Made by a program: the position numbers and the translations under genes
Source of the DNA: Halieaceae bacterium
Lineage (GTDB): Bacteria > Pseudomonadota > Gammaproteobacteria > Pseudomonadales > Halieaceae
Reading direction: 5' to 3'
DNA: 16,188 nucleotides
Assembly: GCA_011524755.1 (NCBI GenBank)
Contig: WTJR01000059.1
Span: forward strand, 1-16,188
Shown: positions 8,005 to 14,906 of the stretch, one piece after another
Layout of the letters: every line of letters begins with the position of its first letter
How positions within the stretch are numbered: the stretch's first letter is position 1
Notes under the pieces: model-generated
What the model saw: the letters and a program-made list of their open reading frames with translations, nothing else
What the model was told of the DNA's origin: nothing
Databases searched by the model: none

Positions 8005-8931
8005 ATGGACCTGTCTAAGCTGACCGGATCTATCTGGCTAGACGGCGAGCTCGTCCCTTGGGAAGAGGCCAAAGTACATGTGTTAACGCACACCTTCCAC
8101 TACGGTCTCGGTGTCTTTGAGGGCGTGAGGGCCTACGCTACCGAGGGTGATGGCACCTGTATCTTTCGGTTGAATGAACACACTGACCGGCTCTTCCGAT
8201 CCGCAAAAATTTTGCAGATGGACATGCCTTACGACAAGGACACCCTGAACGAAGCGCAGCGCGAGGTGGTTCGTGTCAATGGTCTAGACGAGGCGTATCT
8301 CAGGCCCATGTGTTTCCTCGGTTCAGAGGGTATGGGCCTTCGTGCGGATAACCTTAAAACCCACGTTATGGTGGCCGCCTGGTCATGGCCTTCGTACATG
8401 GACCCAGAGGCCCGGGACCGCGGTATTCGGGTGCGTACCTCGAGCTACACCCGACATCACGTGAACATCACCATGTGCAAGGCAAAGGCAAACGGTAACT
8501 ACATCAACTCCATTTTGGCCCTTCGCGAAGCGCTTGATGCAGGCTGTGAAGAAGCGCTTCTTCTGGATAATGAGGGCTATGTGGCTGAAGGCAGTGGCGA
8601 GAATGTCTTCATAGTGCGAGACGGGACGATTTATACACCTGAACTGACCTCCTGTTTAGAGGGCATTACGCGCGACAGCATCTTCAGAATTGCGGCGGAT
8701 CTTGGCTATCAGATTAAGGAACGAAGAATCACCCGTGATGAGGTCTACGTGGCTGATGAGGCGTTCTTTACGGGCACTGCGGCCGAGGTAGTGCCCATCC
8801 GCGAGCTCGATGGCCGGGCAATTGGTTCCGGTAGCCGTGGCCCTCTGACAGAGCAACTGCAATCGATTTATTTCGATACGGTTCGCGGTCGCGAGTCACA
8901 ATATGGAGCGTGGCTAACACCGGTGAGTTAA
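8005..8931 (+). CDS. ilvE: branched-chain amino acid aminotransferase
   Basis: IlvE is the PLP enzyme of the last step of valine, leucine and isoleucine synthesis, exchanging the amino group with glutamate. The 308 residues match the 309 of E. coli. THTFHYGLGVFEGVRAY (28-44) is the class IV aminotransferase N-terminal block. Lys161 in CKAKANGNYINSILALREAL (158-177) is the expected Schiff-base lysine. EGYVAEGSGENVF, CLEGITRD and ADEAFFTGTAAEVVPIRELD complete the substrate and cofactor loops. The typical FEG, SGEN and GTAAE signatures point to the branched-chain enzyme rather than D-alanine aminotransferase or ADC lyase. An AAGGA site lies about six bases before ATG. It sits between glnE (41 bases) and the hydrolase gene (about 20 bases) and is probably in one transcript with them. 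Confidence 0.95.
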   Translation: MDLSKLTGSIWLDGELVPWEEAKVHVLTHTFHYGLGVFEGVRAYATEGDGTCIFRLNEHTDRLFRSAKILQMDMPYDKDTLNEAQREVVRVNGLDEAYLRPMCFLGSEGMGLRADNLKTHVMVAAWSWPSYMDPEARDRGIRVRTSSYTRHHVNITMCKAKANGNYINSILALREALDAGCEEALLLDNEGYVAEGSGENVFIVRDGTIYTPELTSCLEGITRDSIFRIAADLGYQIKERRITRDEVYVADEAFFTGTAAEVVPIRELDGRAIGSGSRGPLTEQLQSIYFDTVRGRESQYGAWLTPVS

Positions 8932-8954
8932 CACCAAAATAGAAGGGGGTCGTG

Positions 8955-9776
8955 ATGGGGGCATCCACGGGCAAACTGGCGAGCGAGCGGTTCTTTCGGT
9001 CTTGGTCTTGTGAGGACACCGCAAAAGGCGTTGTTCTTATCAGCCACGGGCTGGGCGAGCACTCGGGACGTTACAACCACGTGGCGCAAGCGTTTACGGC
9101 AAACCGGCTCCACGTTTATGCACTCGATCATATCGGGCATGGACAGTCCCCCGGGAAGCGCGCGTTTGTTGAGTCATTTAATGAACTTACCGCTGGGGTG
9201 GCTGAGCTTAGATCCCATATTGCGTCCGAGCACCCCGACCTACCGGTGGTGTTGATTGGCCACAGTATGGGCGGGCTTATTGCCGTACGAACCGTACTCG
9301 ATGCAGCGACCGACTATCAGACCCTCATCCTGACAGGGCCACTGCTAGGCGTGCCAACGCCACCACCGGCATGGCAGACCTGGTTACTGAGGACGTTGAG
9401 CGCCCTATTCCCTGCTGCCAAAGCTCTGGAGATTGATGCAAGCGCCGTCTCTCGTGATCAGGCGGTGGTCGATGATTATGTCGCTGATCCACTGGTTCAT
9501 CATGAAAACATCCCTGCCCGAACGGTGGTGTCTCTATTCGACGAGGCGAGTGCCGTTCTCGGACGAGCCAGTGAAATTTCTCTGCCAACCTTATTGCTAC
9601 ACGGTGAGGAAGATGTACTGACATCCGTACCGGCGTCGCGCCAGTTTATGGCTGACGTGAGTGCGACTGATAAGCACATCACGGTCTATCCGGGCATGTA
9701 TCACGAGTTGTTCAACGAGCCCGAGAAAGAGGACATTATTCGCACCTGTCTAGATTGGATAGCTACCCGCTTGTAA
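8955..9776 (+). CDS. alpha/beta hydrolase, monoacylglycerol lipase type
   Basis: The 273-residue protein belongs to the serine-hydrolase family called Hydrolase_4 (monoacylglycerol lipase/lysophospholipase). Seen in order: VVLISHGLGEHSGRY with the HGxGEH oxyanion-hole block near residue 31, ALDHIGHGQSPGKRAFV, nucleophile elbow GHSMGG with Ser104, acid Asp220 in HGEEDVLTS, and His250 in GMYHELFNEPEKEDI. The triad is complete and the spacing is normal. No signal peptide is present, so it should act in the cytoplasm, probably on acylglycerols or lysophospholipids; the real substrate is unknown. AGAAGGGGG (8941-8949) places the start at ATG 8955 rather than the in-frame GTG at 8952. It follows ilvE by about 20 bases, which suggests co-transcription and not a shared pathway. 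No lid or membrane segment is obvious. Confidence 0.85.
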   Translation: MGASTGKLASERFFRSWSCEDTAKGVVLISHGLGEHSGRYNHVAQAFTANRLHVYALDHIGHGQSPGKRAFVESFNELTAGVAELRSHIASEHPDLPVVLIGHSMGGLIAVRTVLDAATDYQTLILTGPLLGVPTPPPAWQTWLLRTLSALFPAAKALEIDASAVSRDQAVVDDYVADPLVHHENIPARTVVSLFDEASAVLGRASEISLPTLLLHGEEDVLTSVPASRQFMADVSATDKHITVYPGMYHELFNEPEKEDIIRTCLDWIATRL

Positions 9777-9819
9777 GTGGGTTAGTTCGCTAAATGCTTG
9801 TGCTGACGCCAATCCGCGG

Positions 9820-9848
9820 TTGTCCGCGTCACACCCTATTGGCATACT
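9820..9848 (+). promoter_or_regulatory. weak sigma-70-like promoter candidate before the glycosyltransferase gene
   Basis: TTGTCC (9820-9825) and CATACT (9843-9848) are separated by exactly 17 bases, with four of six matches in each hexamer. It lies in the 124-bp gap after the hydrolase gene, the largest gap in this plus-strand run. A small GC hairpin (CGCGG 9815-9819, CCGCG 9824-9828) overlaps the -35 element. There is no T-run after the hairpin, so it is not a standard terminator. Chance occurrence is quite possible. Confidence 0.28.
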
Positions 9849-9900
9849 CCCTGCCAACTTCTGGGTGCCCACAGTGAATTCGCAAGCTTCTCCCACATTG

Positions 9901-11154
9901 ATGTCGCAGACGTCTGTGGCGCCTGATGCGCCGCTCAACATTGCACTTTTGGGCTATCGGTCTGCCCCGCATTCGGGTGGACAAGGCATCTACCTGAAAT
10001 ACCTTTCCCGCTCATTGGCTCGGAGGGGTCACAAGGTGACCGTGATCTCGGGCCCTCCCTACCCTCAGCTCGATCCGGAAGTCACATTGGTTCGTTTACC
10101 CAGCCTAGATTTGTATGAGCACGGCTTAAGGTCCATACGCCCGATACAACTACTATCGCGGCTAGAGCGCATCGAATGGTTTAGTAAGTTGACCGGCGGT
10201 TTCGCCGAGCCTTACACCTTTGGTGAGAGAGTGAAGTGCTGGTTCGTGGGACGGGAATCTGAGTTCGATATCATTCACGACAACCAGACGATTGCTGACG
10301 GAATTCTTAGCTTGCAGCATCGCGGGCTGCCCCTGGTGACCACGATTCACCATCCCATCACAAAAGATTATCGAGTAGCCCTTGCCGCTGAGCCACGTTG
10401 GTACATGCGGCTTCTGATTCATCGTTGGCACAGCTTTTTGCGCATGCAAAAACGTGTGGCACCCCAGTTGCAATCGGTCGTCACGGTTTCCGGCGCCTCG
10501 GCGACGGATATTAGCGATGACTTTAATGTTGATCGGTCGGCGATTTCGGTGATGCATCTTGGCGTCGATACCGAGCTATTTCGGCCGATGCCTGAAATGG
10601 AACGTGAGCCACATCGATTGATGACCACAGCATCTGCCGACGCGCCACTTAAAGGCTTGGCGATATTACTGCGTGCCATCGCAACCTTGCGATCGAGTTA
10701 TCCGGATATTCGACTAACGCTGGTGGGTCGTCCAAAGCCCGGAGGCGATACGGAAAAGCTGATTGCATCGCTAGGGCTCGGGGATGTGGTGGAAAGTTGC
10801 AAAGGCATCAGTCACGAGGAAATGGTCCAAAAATACGCGAGTGCCTCGGTTGCCGTGGTGCCCTCTATTTACGAGGGATTTGGTTTGCCAGCCGTTGAGG
10901 CAATGGCATGCGGTGTGCCGCTGGTGTCCACGGATGGAGGCGCTCTCGCAGAAGTGGTTGCGGATGCCGGTCTGGTCGTTCCCACGGGTGACAGCGAAGC
11001 GCTCGCGGCTGCCATTCGCCAACTGTTTGAGGATGATCAGCTTCGAGACGACTATGCCTCGCGTGGCTTATCGCGAGCGGAGCAACACTTCTGTTGGAAT
11101 CGCTGTGCTGAACGAATGGAAGCCTACTATCGAGAGCGAATCGCCGCATGCTGA
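9901..11154 (+). CDS. glycosyltransferase family 4 (GT-B fold)
   Basis: GT4 enzymes move a sugar from a nucleotide-sugar donor to an acceptor with retention of configuration. With this start the protein has 417 residues. The N-terminal Rossmann part opens with LNIALLGYRSAPHSGGQGIY (12-31), carrying the Gly-rich acceptor/donor loop, then LSRSLARRGHKVTVISGPPY. FDIIHDNQ and VTTIHHPIT follow. The C-terminal part has MHLGVDTELFRP, LTLVGRPKPGG and YEGFGLPAVEAMACGVPLVS, containing the EX7E pair Glu325 and Glu333 that contacts the donor. No membrane helix or signal is seen, so it acts at the inner face of the inner membrane. The frame is open further upstream to a TTG at 9820, but the added residues look unlike protein family sequence and no Shine-Dalgarno supports any start, so the N-terminus is uncertain. 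The next gene overlaps it by seven bases. Donor and acceptor are unknown. Confidence 0.88.
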   Translation: MSQTSVAPDAPLNIALLGYRSAPHSGGQGIYLKYLSRSLARRGHKVTVISGPPYPQLDPEVTLVRLPSLDLYEHGLRSIRPIQLLSRLERIEWFSKLTGGFAEPYTFGERVKCWFVGRESEFDIIHDNQTIADGILSLQHRGLPLVTTIHHPITKDYRVALAAEPRWYMRLLIHRWHSFLRMQKRVAPQLQSVVTVSGASATDISDDFNVDRSAISVMHLGVDTELFRPMPEMEREPHRLMTTASADAPLKGLAILLRAIATLRSSYPDIRLTLVGRPKPGGDTEKLIASLGLGDVVESCKGISHEEMVQKYASASVAVVPSIYEGFGLPAVEAMACGVPLVSTDGGALAEVVADAGLVVPTGDSEALAAAIRQLFEDDQLRDDYASRGLSRAEQHFCWNRCAERMEAYYRERIAAC

Positions 11155-11861
11155 CGGTCGACTTCGATTACTTCGACTTGCAGCCGGGCCATGTCTGCGT
11201 CGATTTGGGATGTGGCGAGGGGCGTCATTCATTGACGGCCTACCTTCAGGAAGACGTTACGGTGATTGGCCTCGACTTATCGCATCAGGACTTAAAGACA
11301 GCGCAGTCACGCATTGCTGATATGGCGAGTTATAACCCAAAAGGCTCGGTTGATTTTGCGCAGGCCAATGGCTTGTCGCTGCCTCTGGCAGATCACTCGG
11401 TCGATCGGCTCATTTGCTCGGAGGTGCTCGAGCACATCCCCAACTACATTGGCTTTCTGGAAGAGATTGATCGCGTGTTAAAGCCGGACGGACGACTGTG
11501 TATCAGTGTGCCGCGAAGCTGGCCGGAGCGTGTGTGTTGGTCGCTTTGTGATGCCTATCGCCGAACGCCAGGTGGCCATATTCGAATTTTCAATGCCTCG
11601 CACCTCAGTCGCGAAGTCGAGCGTTACACACTAGCTGAGACGCGTCGCCATGGCGCACACGCGCTTCATGTCCCCTATTGGTGGCTGAAATGCCTGTTTT
11701 GGCATGCGAAAACCGAGCCCCTCATTCTTAAGTGGTATCACCGGCTTCTCGTCTGGGATCTGATGAAGCGACCATGGCTAACCCGCGCGATTGAGGCGGT
11801 TACCAACCCCTGGATGGGTAAAAGCGTCGTGCTGTATTTTGATCGGTCAGAAAAGCATTAG
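11148..11861 (+). CDS. class I SAM-dependent methyltransferase (Methyltransf_11 type)
   Basis: The 237-residue protein has the Rossmann-type methyltransferase core: VDLGCGEGRHS (18-28) binds SAM, Asp43 in VIGLDLS fits the ribose-binding acidic residue, then ANGLSLPLADHSVDRLICSE, VLEHIP and VLKPDGRLCISVPRSWPERV. The C-terminal third is distinctive: GGHIRIFNASHLSREVE, HALHVPYWWLKCLFW, YHRLLVWDLMKRPW and NPWMGKSVVLYF. This Trp- and aromatic-rich tail probably forms the acceptor pocket; I recall very similar tails in actinobacterial methyltransferases that sit beside GT4 genes. Its ATG lies inside the end of the glycosyltransferase gene (ATGCTGA, 11148-11154), so translation is coupled and the two probably act on the same molecule. 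The next gene begins nine bases after the stop. The methyl acceptor, whether sugar, lipid or other, cannot be told from sequence. Confidence 0.88.
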   Translation: MLTVDFDYFDLQPGHVCVDLGCGEGRHSLTAYLQEDVTVIGLDLSHQDLKTAQSRIADMASYNPKGSVDFAQANGLSLPLADHSVDRLICSEVLEHIPNYIGFLEEIDRVLKPDGRLCISVPRSWPERVCWSLCDAYRRTPGGHIRIFNASHLSREVERYTLAETRRHGAHALHVPYWWLKCLFWHAKTEPLILKWYHRLLVWDLMKRPWLTRAIEAVTNPWMGKSVVLYFDRSEKH

Positions 11862-11870
11862 GATTAGGAC

Positions 11871-12941
11871 ATGAGTCACAGTACCTCTGCCCCTTTTTCT
11901 TACCCTGTTGAAGCGCTGCGTCCGACAGTGGATTACCTGCTGGCATCGCAGCGAGAGAACGGCGAGATCCCCTGGTTTGATGGTGGACACACCGACCCTT
12001 GGAATCACACAGAGGCCGCAATGGGTCTCAGTATTGCCGGAGAGTTCATCGCCGCCGAACGTGCCTATGACTGGCTTGCTGGCGAGCAGTTAGACGATGG
12101 CAGTTGGTGGGCGTCTTACGTTAATGGCACGCCAGCCAATGTCACCCGGCGCGAAACCAATTACGTCGCCTATATTGCTACCGGGGTATGGCACCACTTT
12201 TTGATTAGCGAAGATCGTGCATTCCTTGAGCGGCTGTTTCCAACTGTGGAGCGGGCGATTGATTTTGTCGTGTCGATGCAATCGGAGCACGGTGAGGTGG
12301 CCTGGGCTTGCGATACCTCGGGTAAAGCGATGGACGATGCGCTCGTGACGGGGAGTAGCTCGGTCTATAAGTCGCTCGAGTGTGCGCTGCATATCGCAAG
12401 AACACTCGGTGTTCTAAAACCCCAGTGGCGTGAAGCAAGACGAAAGCTCGGTACGGCGCTACGACACCGCCCCGAGCGGTTTGACCGAAACTGGGAGAGT
12501 AAAGCGCGCTATGCGATGGACTGGTTTTATCCTGTGCTTGCGGGTGTTTTTCAGGGTGAGCAGGGGCTCGAACGCATCAATGCGCGCTGGCATGAATTTG
12601 TGGAGCCCGGCTTGGGTTGTCGGTGTGAAAATCATCAGCCCTGGGTCACGGTGGCCGAGTCCTGTGAATTAACCATGGCGCTTCTTAGCGTGGGCGATGT
12701 GGCAAGAGCTCAGACACTCTTTGACGGCTTATGGCAATGGCGCGACGAGGCCGGTGTTTTCTGGACCGGCTACCAGTTTGAAGAAGACGTCTTATGGCCG
12801 TTAGAGAAGCCGACTTGGACCTCCGGAGCCGTATTACTGGCAGCGGACGCCTTGAGCCAGTACACGACAGCCAGCCGGCTGTTTATCGAAGTTGATAGCA
12901 GGGAGCAGCCCAAGCTCGAACGACGTCATCGCCAGGCGTAG
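11871..12941 (+). CDS. alpha/alpha-toroid protein, 'prenyltransferase'-named family
   Basis: The 356-residue soluble protein shows repeated helix pairs joined by loops of the form G-x(1-3)-W: RENGEIPWFDGG (28-39), DDGSWWASY (75-83), SEHGEVAWACD (138-148) and EAGVFWTGY (293-301). This is the layout of the alpha/alpha barrel shared by squalene cyclases, protein prenyltransferase beta subunits and several glycoside hydrolase families. GGHTDPWNHTEAAMGLSIAG (38-57), TNYVAYIATGVWHHFLISED (96-115), AMDWFYPVLAGVF (215-227), PWVTVAESCELTMAL (257-271) and PTWTSGAVLLAADAL (314-328) look strongly conserved. Related proteins are often labelled prenyltransferase, but I see neither a DxDD cyclase motif nor a prenyltransferase zinc site. 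The pore is rich in Trp, Asp, Glu and His, which fits carbohydrate binding or hydrolysis equally well. AGGATTAGGAC precedes the ATG. Its place in a coupled run with a glycosyltransferase and methyltransferase favours a glycan or glycolipid role; this is inference. Confidence 0.7.
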   Translation: MSHSTSAPFSYPVEALRPTVDYLLASQRENGEIPWFDGGHTDPWNHTEAAMGLSIAGEFIAAERAYDWLAGEQLDDGSWWASYVNGTPANVTRRETNYVAYIATGVWHHFLISEDRAFLERLFPTVERAIDFVVSMQSEHGEVAWACDTSGKAMDDALVTGSSSVYKSLECALHIARTLGVLKPQWREARRKLGTALRHRPERFDRNWESKARYAMDWFYPVLAGVFQGEQGLERINARWHEFVEPGLGCRCENHQPWVTVAESCELTMALLSVGDVARAQTLFDGLWQWRDEAGVFWTGYQFEEDVLWPLEKPTWTSGAVLLAADALSQYTTASRLFIEVDSREQPKLERRHRQA

Positions 12942-12958
12942 TGCCGATCAAATAGCAG

Positions 12959-13564
12959 TTACAGTCGTTTTAAAGCACGTAGACTCTGAAAGGAGCCCAC
13001 TTCTTCAAATAGCCCTGATTGTTTTGCGAGTTGCCAGATGGCATGCGGCGCCTGACCCCCGTCTGCTGCATTGGCGAAGACATCATGGATGACTAGCAGC
13101 CCGTCGCGCAGCAGATGCGATGACCAGCCCCGGTAGTCGGCAAGCGCCGCATCTAAACTGTGCCCCCCATCGATAAACAAAAAGCCTAGCGGTGTTGTCC
13201 AATGGCGAGCGGCTGTTGTCGATGACGCAACAAGCGGAATGACGACATCCTCGGCCTGGTAGCGTTTGAGGTTGCGTCTGAATTCTGGGAGTGAATCGAA
13301 ATTTCCTTGATCATCCGTCAGGGCGTCATCGTGAAAAAACTCTCCCACTTGATGCTCCTCACTCCCGCGATGATGGTCTATAGCAAAAACAACAGTGTTG
13401 GCTTTACGCGCGACGTCTGCCAGGTGCAGCGTGGACAGACCACAATAACTACCGATTTCCAAGAGCGGGCCCACCTGAGCACCGAGTGTCGCCCATTGGC
13501 GCAGTTTTTCGGCTTCCTCCATTGGAAGGAAGCCCTTCACATCCTCAAACTCGGTCGCTGCCAT
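12959..13564 (-). CDS. class I SAM-dependent methyltransferase (Methyltransf_24 type)
   Basis: The 201-residue product has the Methyltransf_24 layout: FEDVKGFLPMEEAEKL at the start, LLEIGSYCGLST (34-45) as the SAM-binding loop, VFAIDHHRGSEEHQVG with the acidic ribose contact, PLGFLFIDGGHSLDAALADY, and GLLVIHDVFANAADGG near the end. IDGGH and HDVF are the segments that bind a metal or the acceptor in related enzymes. ATG 13564 is chosen because GGAG lies six bases upstream; the in-frame GTG at 13576 has no such site. It runs opposite to its neighbours: stop-to-stop with the toroid gene (17-base gap) and divergent from waaA (64-base gap). I recall close relatives beside GT4, methyltransferase and toroid genes elsewhere, so it probably belongs to this group despite its strand. 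Substrate unknown. Confidence 0.85.
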   Translation of the reverse strand: MAATEFEDVKGFLPMEEAEKLRQWATLGAQVGPLLEIGSYCGLSTLHLADVARKANTVVFAIDHHRGSEEHQVGEFFHDDALTDDQGNFDSLPEFRRNLKRYQAEDVVIPLVASSTTAARHWTTPLGFLFIDGGHSLDAALADYRGWSSHLLRDGLLVIHDVFANAADGGQAPHAIWQLAKQSGLFEEVGSFQSLRALKRL

Positions 13565-13583
13565 GGTAGGCTCCACCCAAAAG

Positions 13584-13598
13584 CGTCAGTATATGACG
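13584..13598. promoter_or_regulatory. inverted repeat in the divergent methyltransferase/waaA control region
   Basis: CGTCA (13584-13588) and TGACG (13594-13598) form a perfect inverted repeat around a five-base spacer. The spacer holds TATACT on the minus strand (13588-13593), a five-of-six -10 hexamer aimed at the methyltransferase gene, but without a good -35. The site lies in the only 64 bases that separate the two divergent starts, so a regulator bound here could affect both. Five-base arms are short and may arise by chance. Confidence 0.3.
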
Positions 13599-13628
13599 TA
13601 TCACACCAATCCTCGTAGCATCGACCCT

Positions 13629-14906
13629 ATGGCGCGCCCACTCTACAACTTGCTTATTACGGTTTTGACGCCGTTATTCGTGCTGCGCCTGTTCTATAAA
13701 AGCCTGCGTGAGCCGCAGTACCGACGTCAGTGGTGGCGACGTTTTGCTCTGGGTCTGCCAGCGCGAACGCGGCCGGGCGATGGGCTCATCTGGGTGCATG
13801 CGGTTTCAGTTGGTGAACTACTCGCCGTCGCACCGCTTATAGAGCGCCTGCTAACCGAGTGGCCCGACAAGGCTGTTTTGGTAACTAATACAACGCCCAC
13901 CGGTTCAGCACAGACACAAAAGTTGTTTGGGGGCCGAGTTGAACACACATGGTTTCCCTTTGATGCGCCACTGGTCACGGGTGCGTTCATACGCCACTGG
14001 GATCCACAACTCATCGTCATGGTGGAGACCGAGATTTGGCCGAATCTGCTGACGTCCGCAAAGGATCATTCGGTGCCCGTCGCACTGGTCAATGCCCGGC
14101 TTTCAGCGCGCTCTGCACGGGGCTATGCCCGCCTTGGTAGTCTTACCACTCGTGCACTCAATGAATTTGATTTGATTGCCTGTCAATCAAAGTCAGATTT
14201 CAGGCGATTTCGGAAGATTGGCGCTGACCCCGCAAAGATGCAGGTGGTGGGGAGCATCAAATTTGATATTGACCTCGCTGCGCGCCGTGTGCAGCTCGAG
14301 GAGATTCGCGACCAGCTGGGTGAGGTCATACGCTCTCGTCCACTGTGGGCGGCGGCGAGCACGCACCCAGGCGAAGAGCAGTTGGTGATCAAGGCCTACC
14401 TCGCACTGCGCGAGCGAGGCCTGAACACGCGATTGATGCTAGCCCCGCGACATCCCAACCGCACTCCTGAGATAACCAAGTTGCTTGAGAGTTATGGTTT
14501 GCAGCATCAGAAGCGCAGCGAGCATCGGCCGCTGACTGAGAGCACGGATGTCCTGCTCATTGATACGCTGGGGGAGCTTAGTGCGTTCCTAGGCCTGGCC
14601 GATGCAGCATTTATTGGTGGTAGTTTGGTGCCGCGTGGTGGGCATAACCCCATTGAGGCGGCGGCCTGGGGGTGCGCTGTCATTACCGGTCCTCACGTCA
14701 TTAACTTTGCCACGATTGTTCGAGACATGGAGCGCGGTGGCGCTATCCGTGTGGTGAAGGATGAAGACGAGCTCGCGAGCAGACTGGCGAGCGTATGGAC
14801 CGAGTCAATGGATGGCGATGACGCGCGGGTGGCGCGACGCTTTATCGAGACGCGGCGGGGAGCGACCCGCCGTCAGCTCGAACTACTGAAAACCTTGGTG
14901 GCTTAG
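13629..14906 (+). CDS. waaA: 3-deoxy-D-manno-octulosonic acid (Kdo) transferase
   Basis: WaaA (KdtA) transfers Kdo from CMP-Kdo to lipid IVA at the inner face of the cytoplasmic membrane, the step that links lipid A to the LPS core. From ATG 13629 the protein has 425 residues, the same as E. coli. It has an N-terminal membrane anchor (about 6-23), WVHAVSVGELLAVAPL with the catalytic Glu63, VTNTTPTGSAQT, VMVETEIWPNLL, VNARLSARSARGYARLG, GSIKFDI, ASTHPGEEQLVIKAY, LAPRHPNR, and FIGGSLVPRGGHNPIEAAAW as the donor site. An in-frame ATG at 13563 would overlap the divergent methyltransferase gene and adds residues absent in the family, so I reject it; ATG 13593 is a second alternative. Whether it adds one or two Kdo residues is not clear from sequence. 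It ends in a four-base overlap with the convergent tolC-like gene. Confidence 0.96.
   Translation: MARPLYNLLITVLTPLFVLRLFYKSLREPQYRRQWWRRFALGLPARTRPGDGLIWVHAVSVGELLAVAPLIERLLTEWPDKAVLVTNTTPTGSAQTQKLFGGRVEHTWFPFDAPLVTGAFIRHWDPQLIVMVETEIWPNLLTSAKDHSVPVALVNARLSARSARGYARLGSLTTRALNEFDLIACQSKSDFRRFRKIGADPAKMQVVGSIKFDIDLAARRVQLEEIRDQLGEVIRSRPLWAAASTHPGEEQLVIKAYLALRERGLNTRLMLAPRHPNRTPEITKLLESYGLQHQKRSEHRPLTESTDVLLIDTLGELSAFLGLADAAFIGGSLVPRGGHNPIEAAAWGCAVITGPHVINFATIVRDMERGGAIRVVKDEDELASRLASVWTESMDGDDARVARRFIETRRGATRRQLELLKTLVA

Noticed and set aside
10162..10557. A 131-codon minus-strand frame opposite the glycosyltransferase gene
   Set aside because: The plus-strand gene has full GT4 motifs here; the antisense translation has no recognisable pattern.
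10784..11320. A 178-codon open frame on the plus strand spanning the glycosyltransferase/methyltransferase junction
   Set aside because: It overlaps two well-supported genes in another frame, and its translation is rich in Arg and Trp with no family-like motif.
9901..13564. Recent mobile-island origin of the four-gene set
   Set aside because: No integrase, transposase, tRNA or flanking repeat is seen, and base composition looks like that of the neighbours by eye.
13563..13628. Upstream ATG codons for waaA at 13563 and 13593
   Set aside because: The added residues are not found in the family, the first overlaps the divergent methyltransferase start, and 13629 gives the E. coli length exactly.
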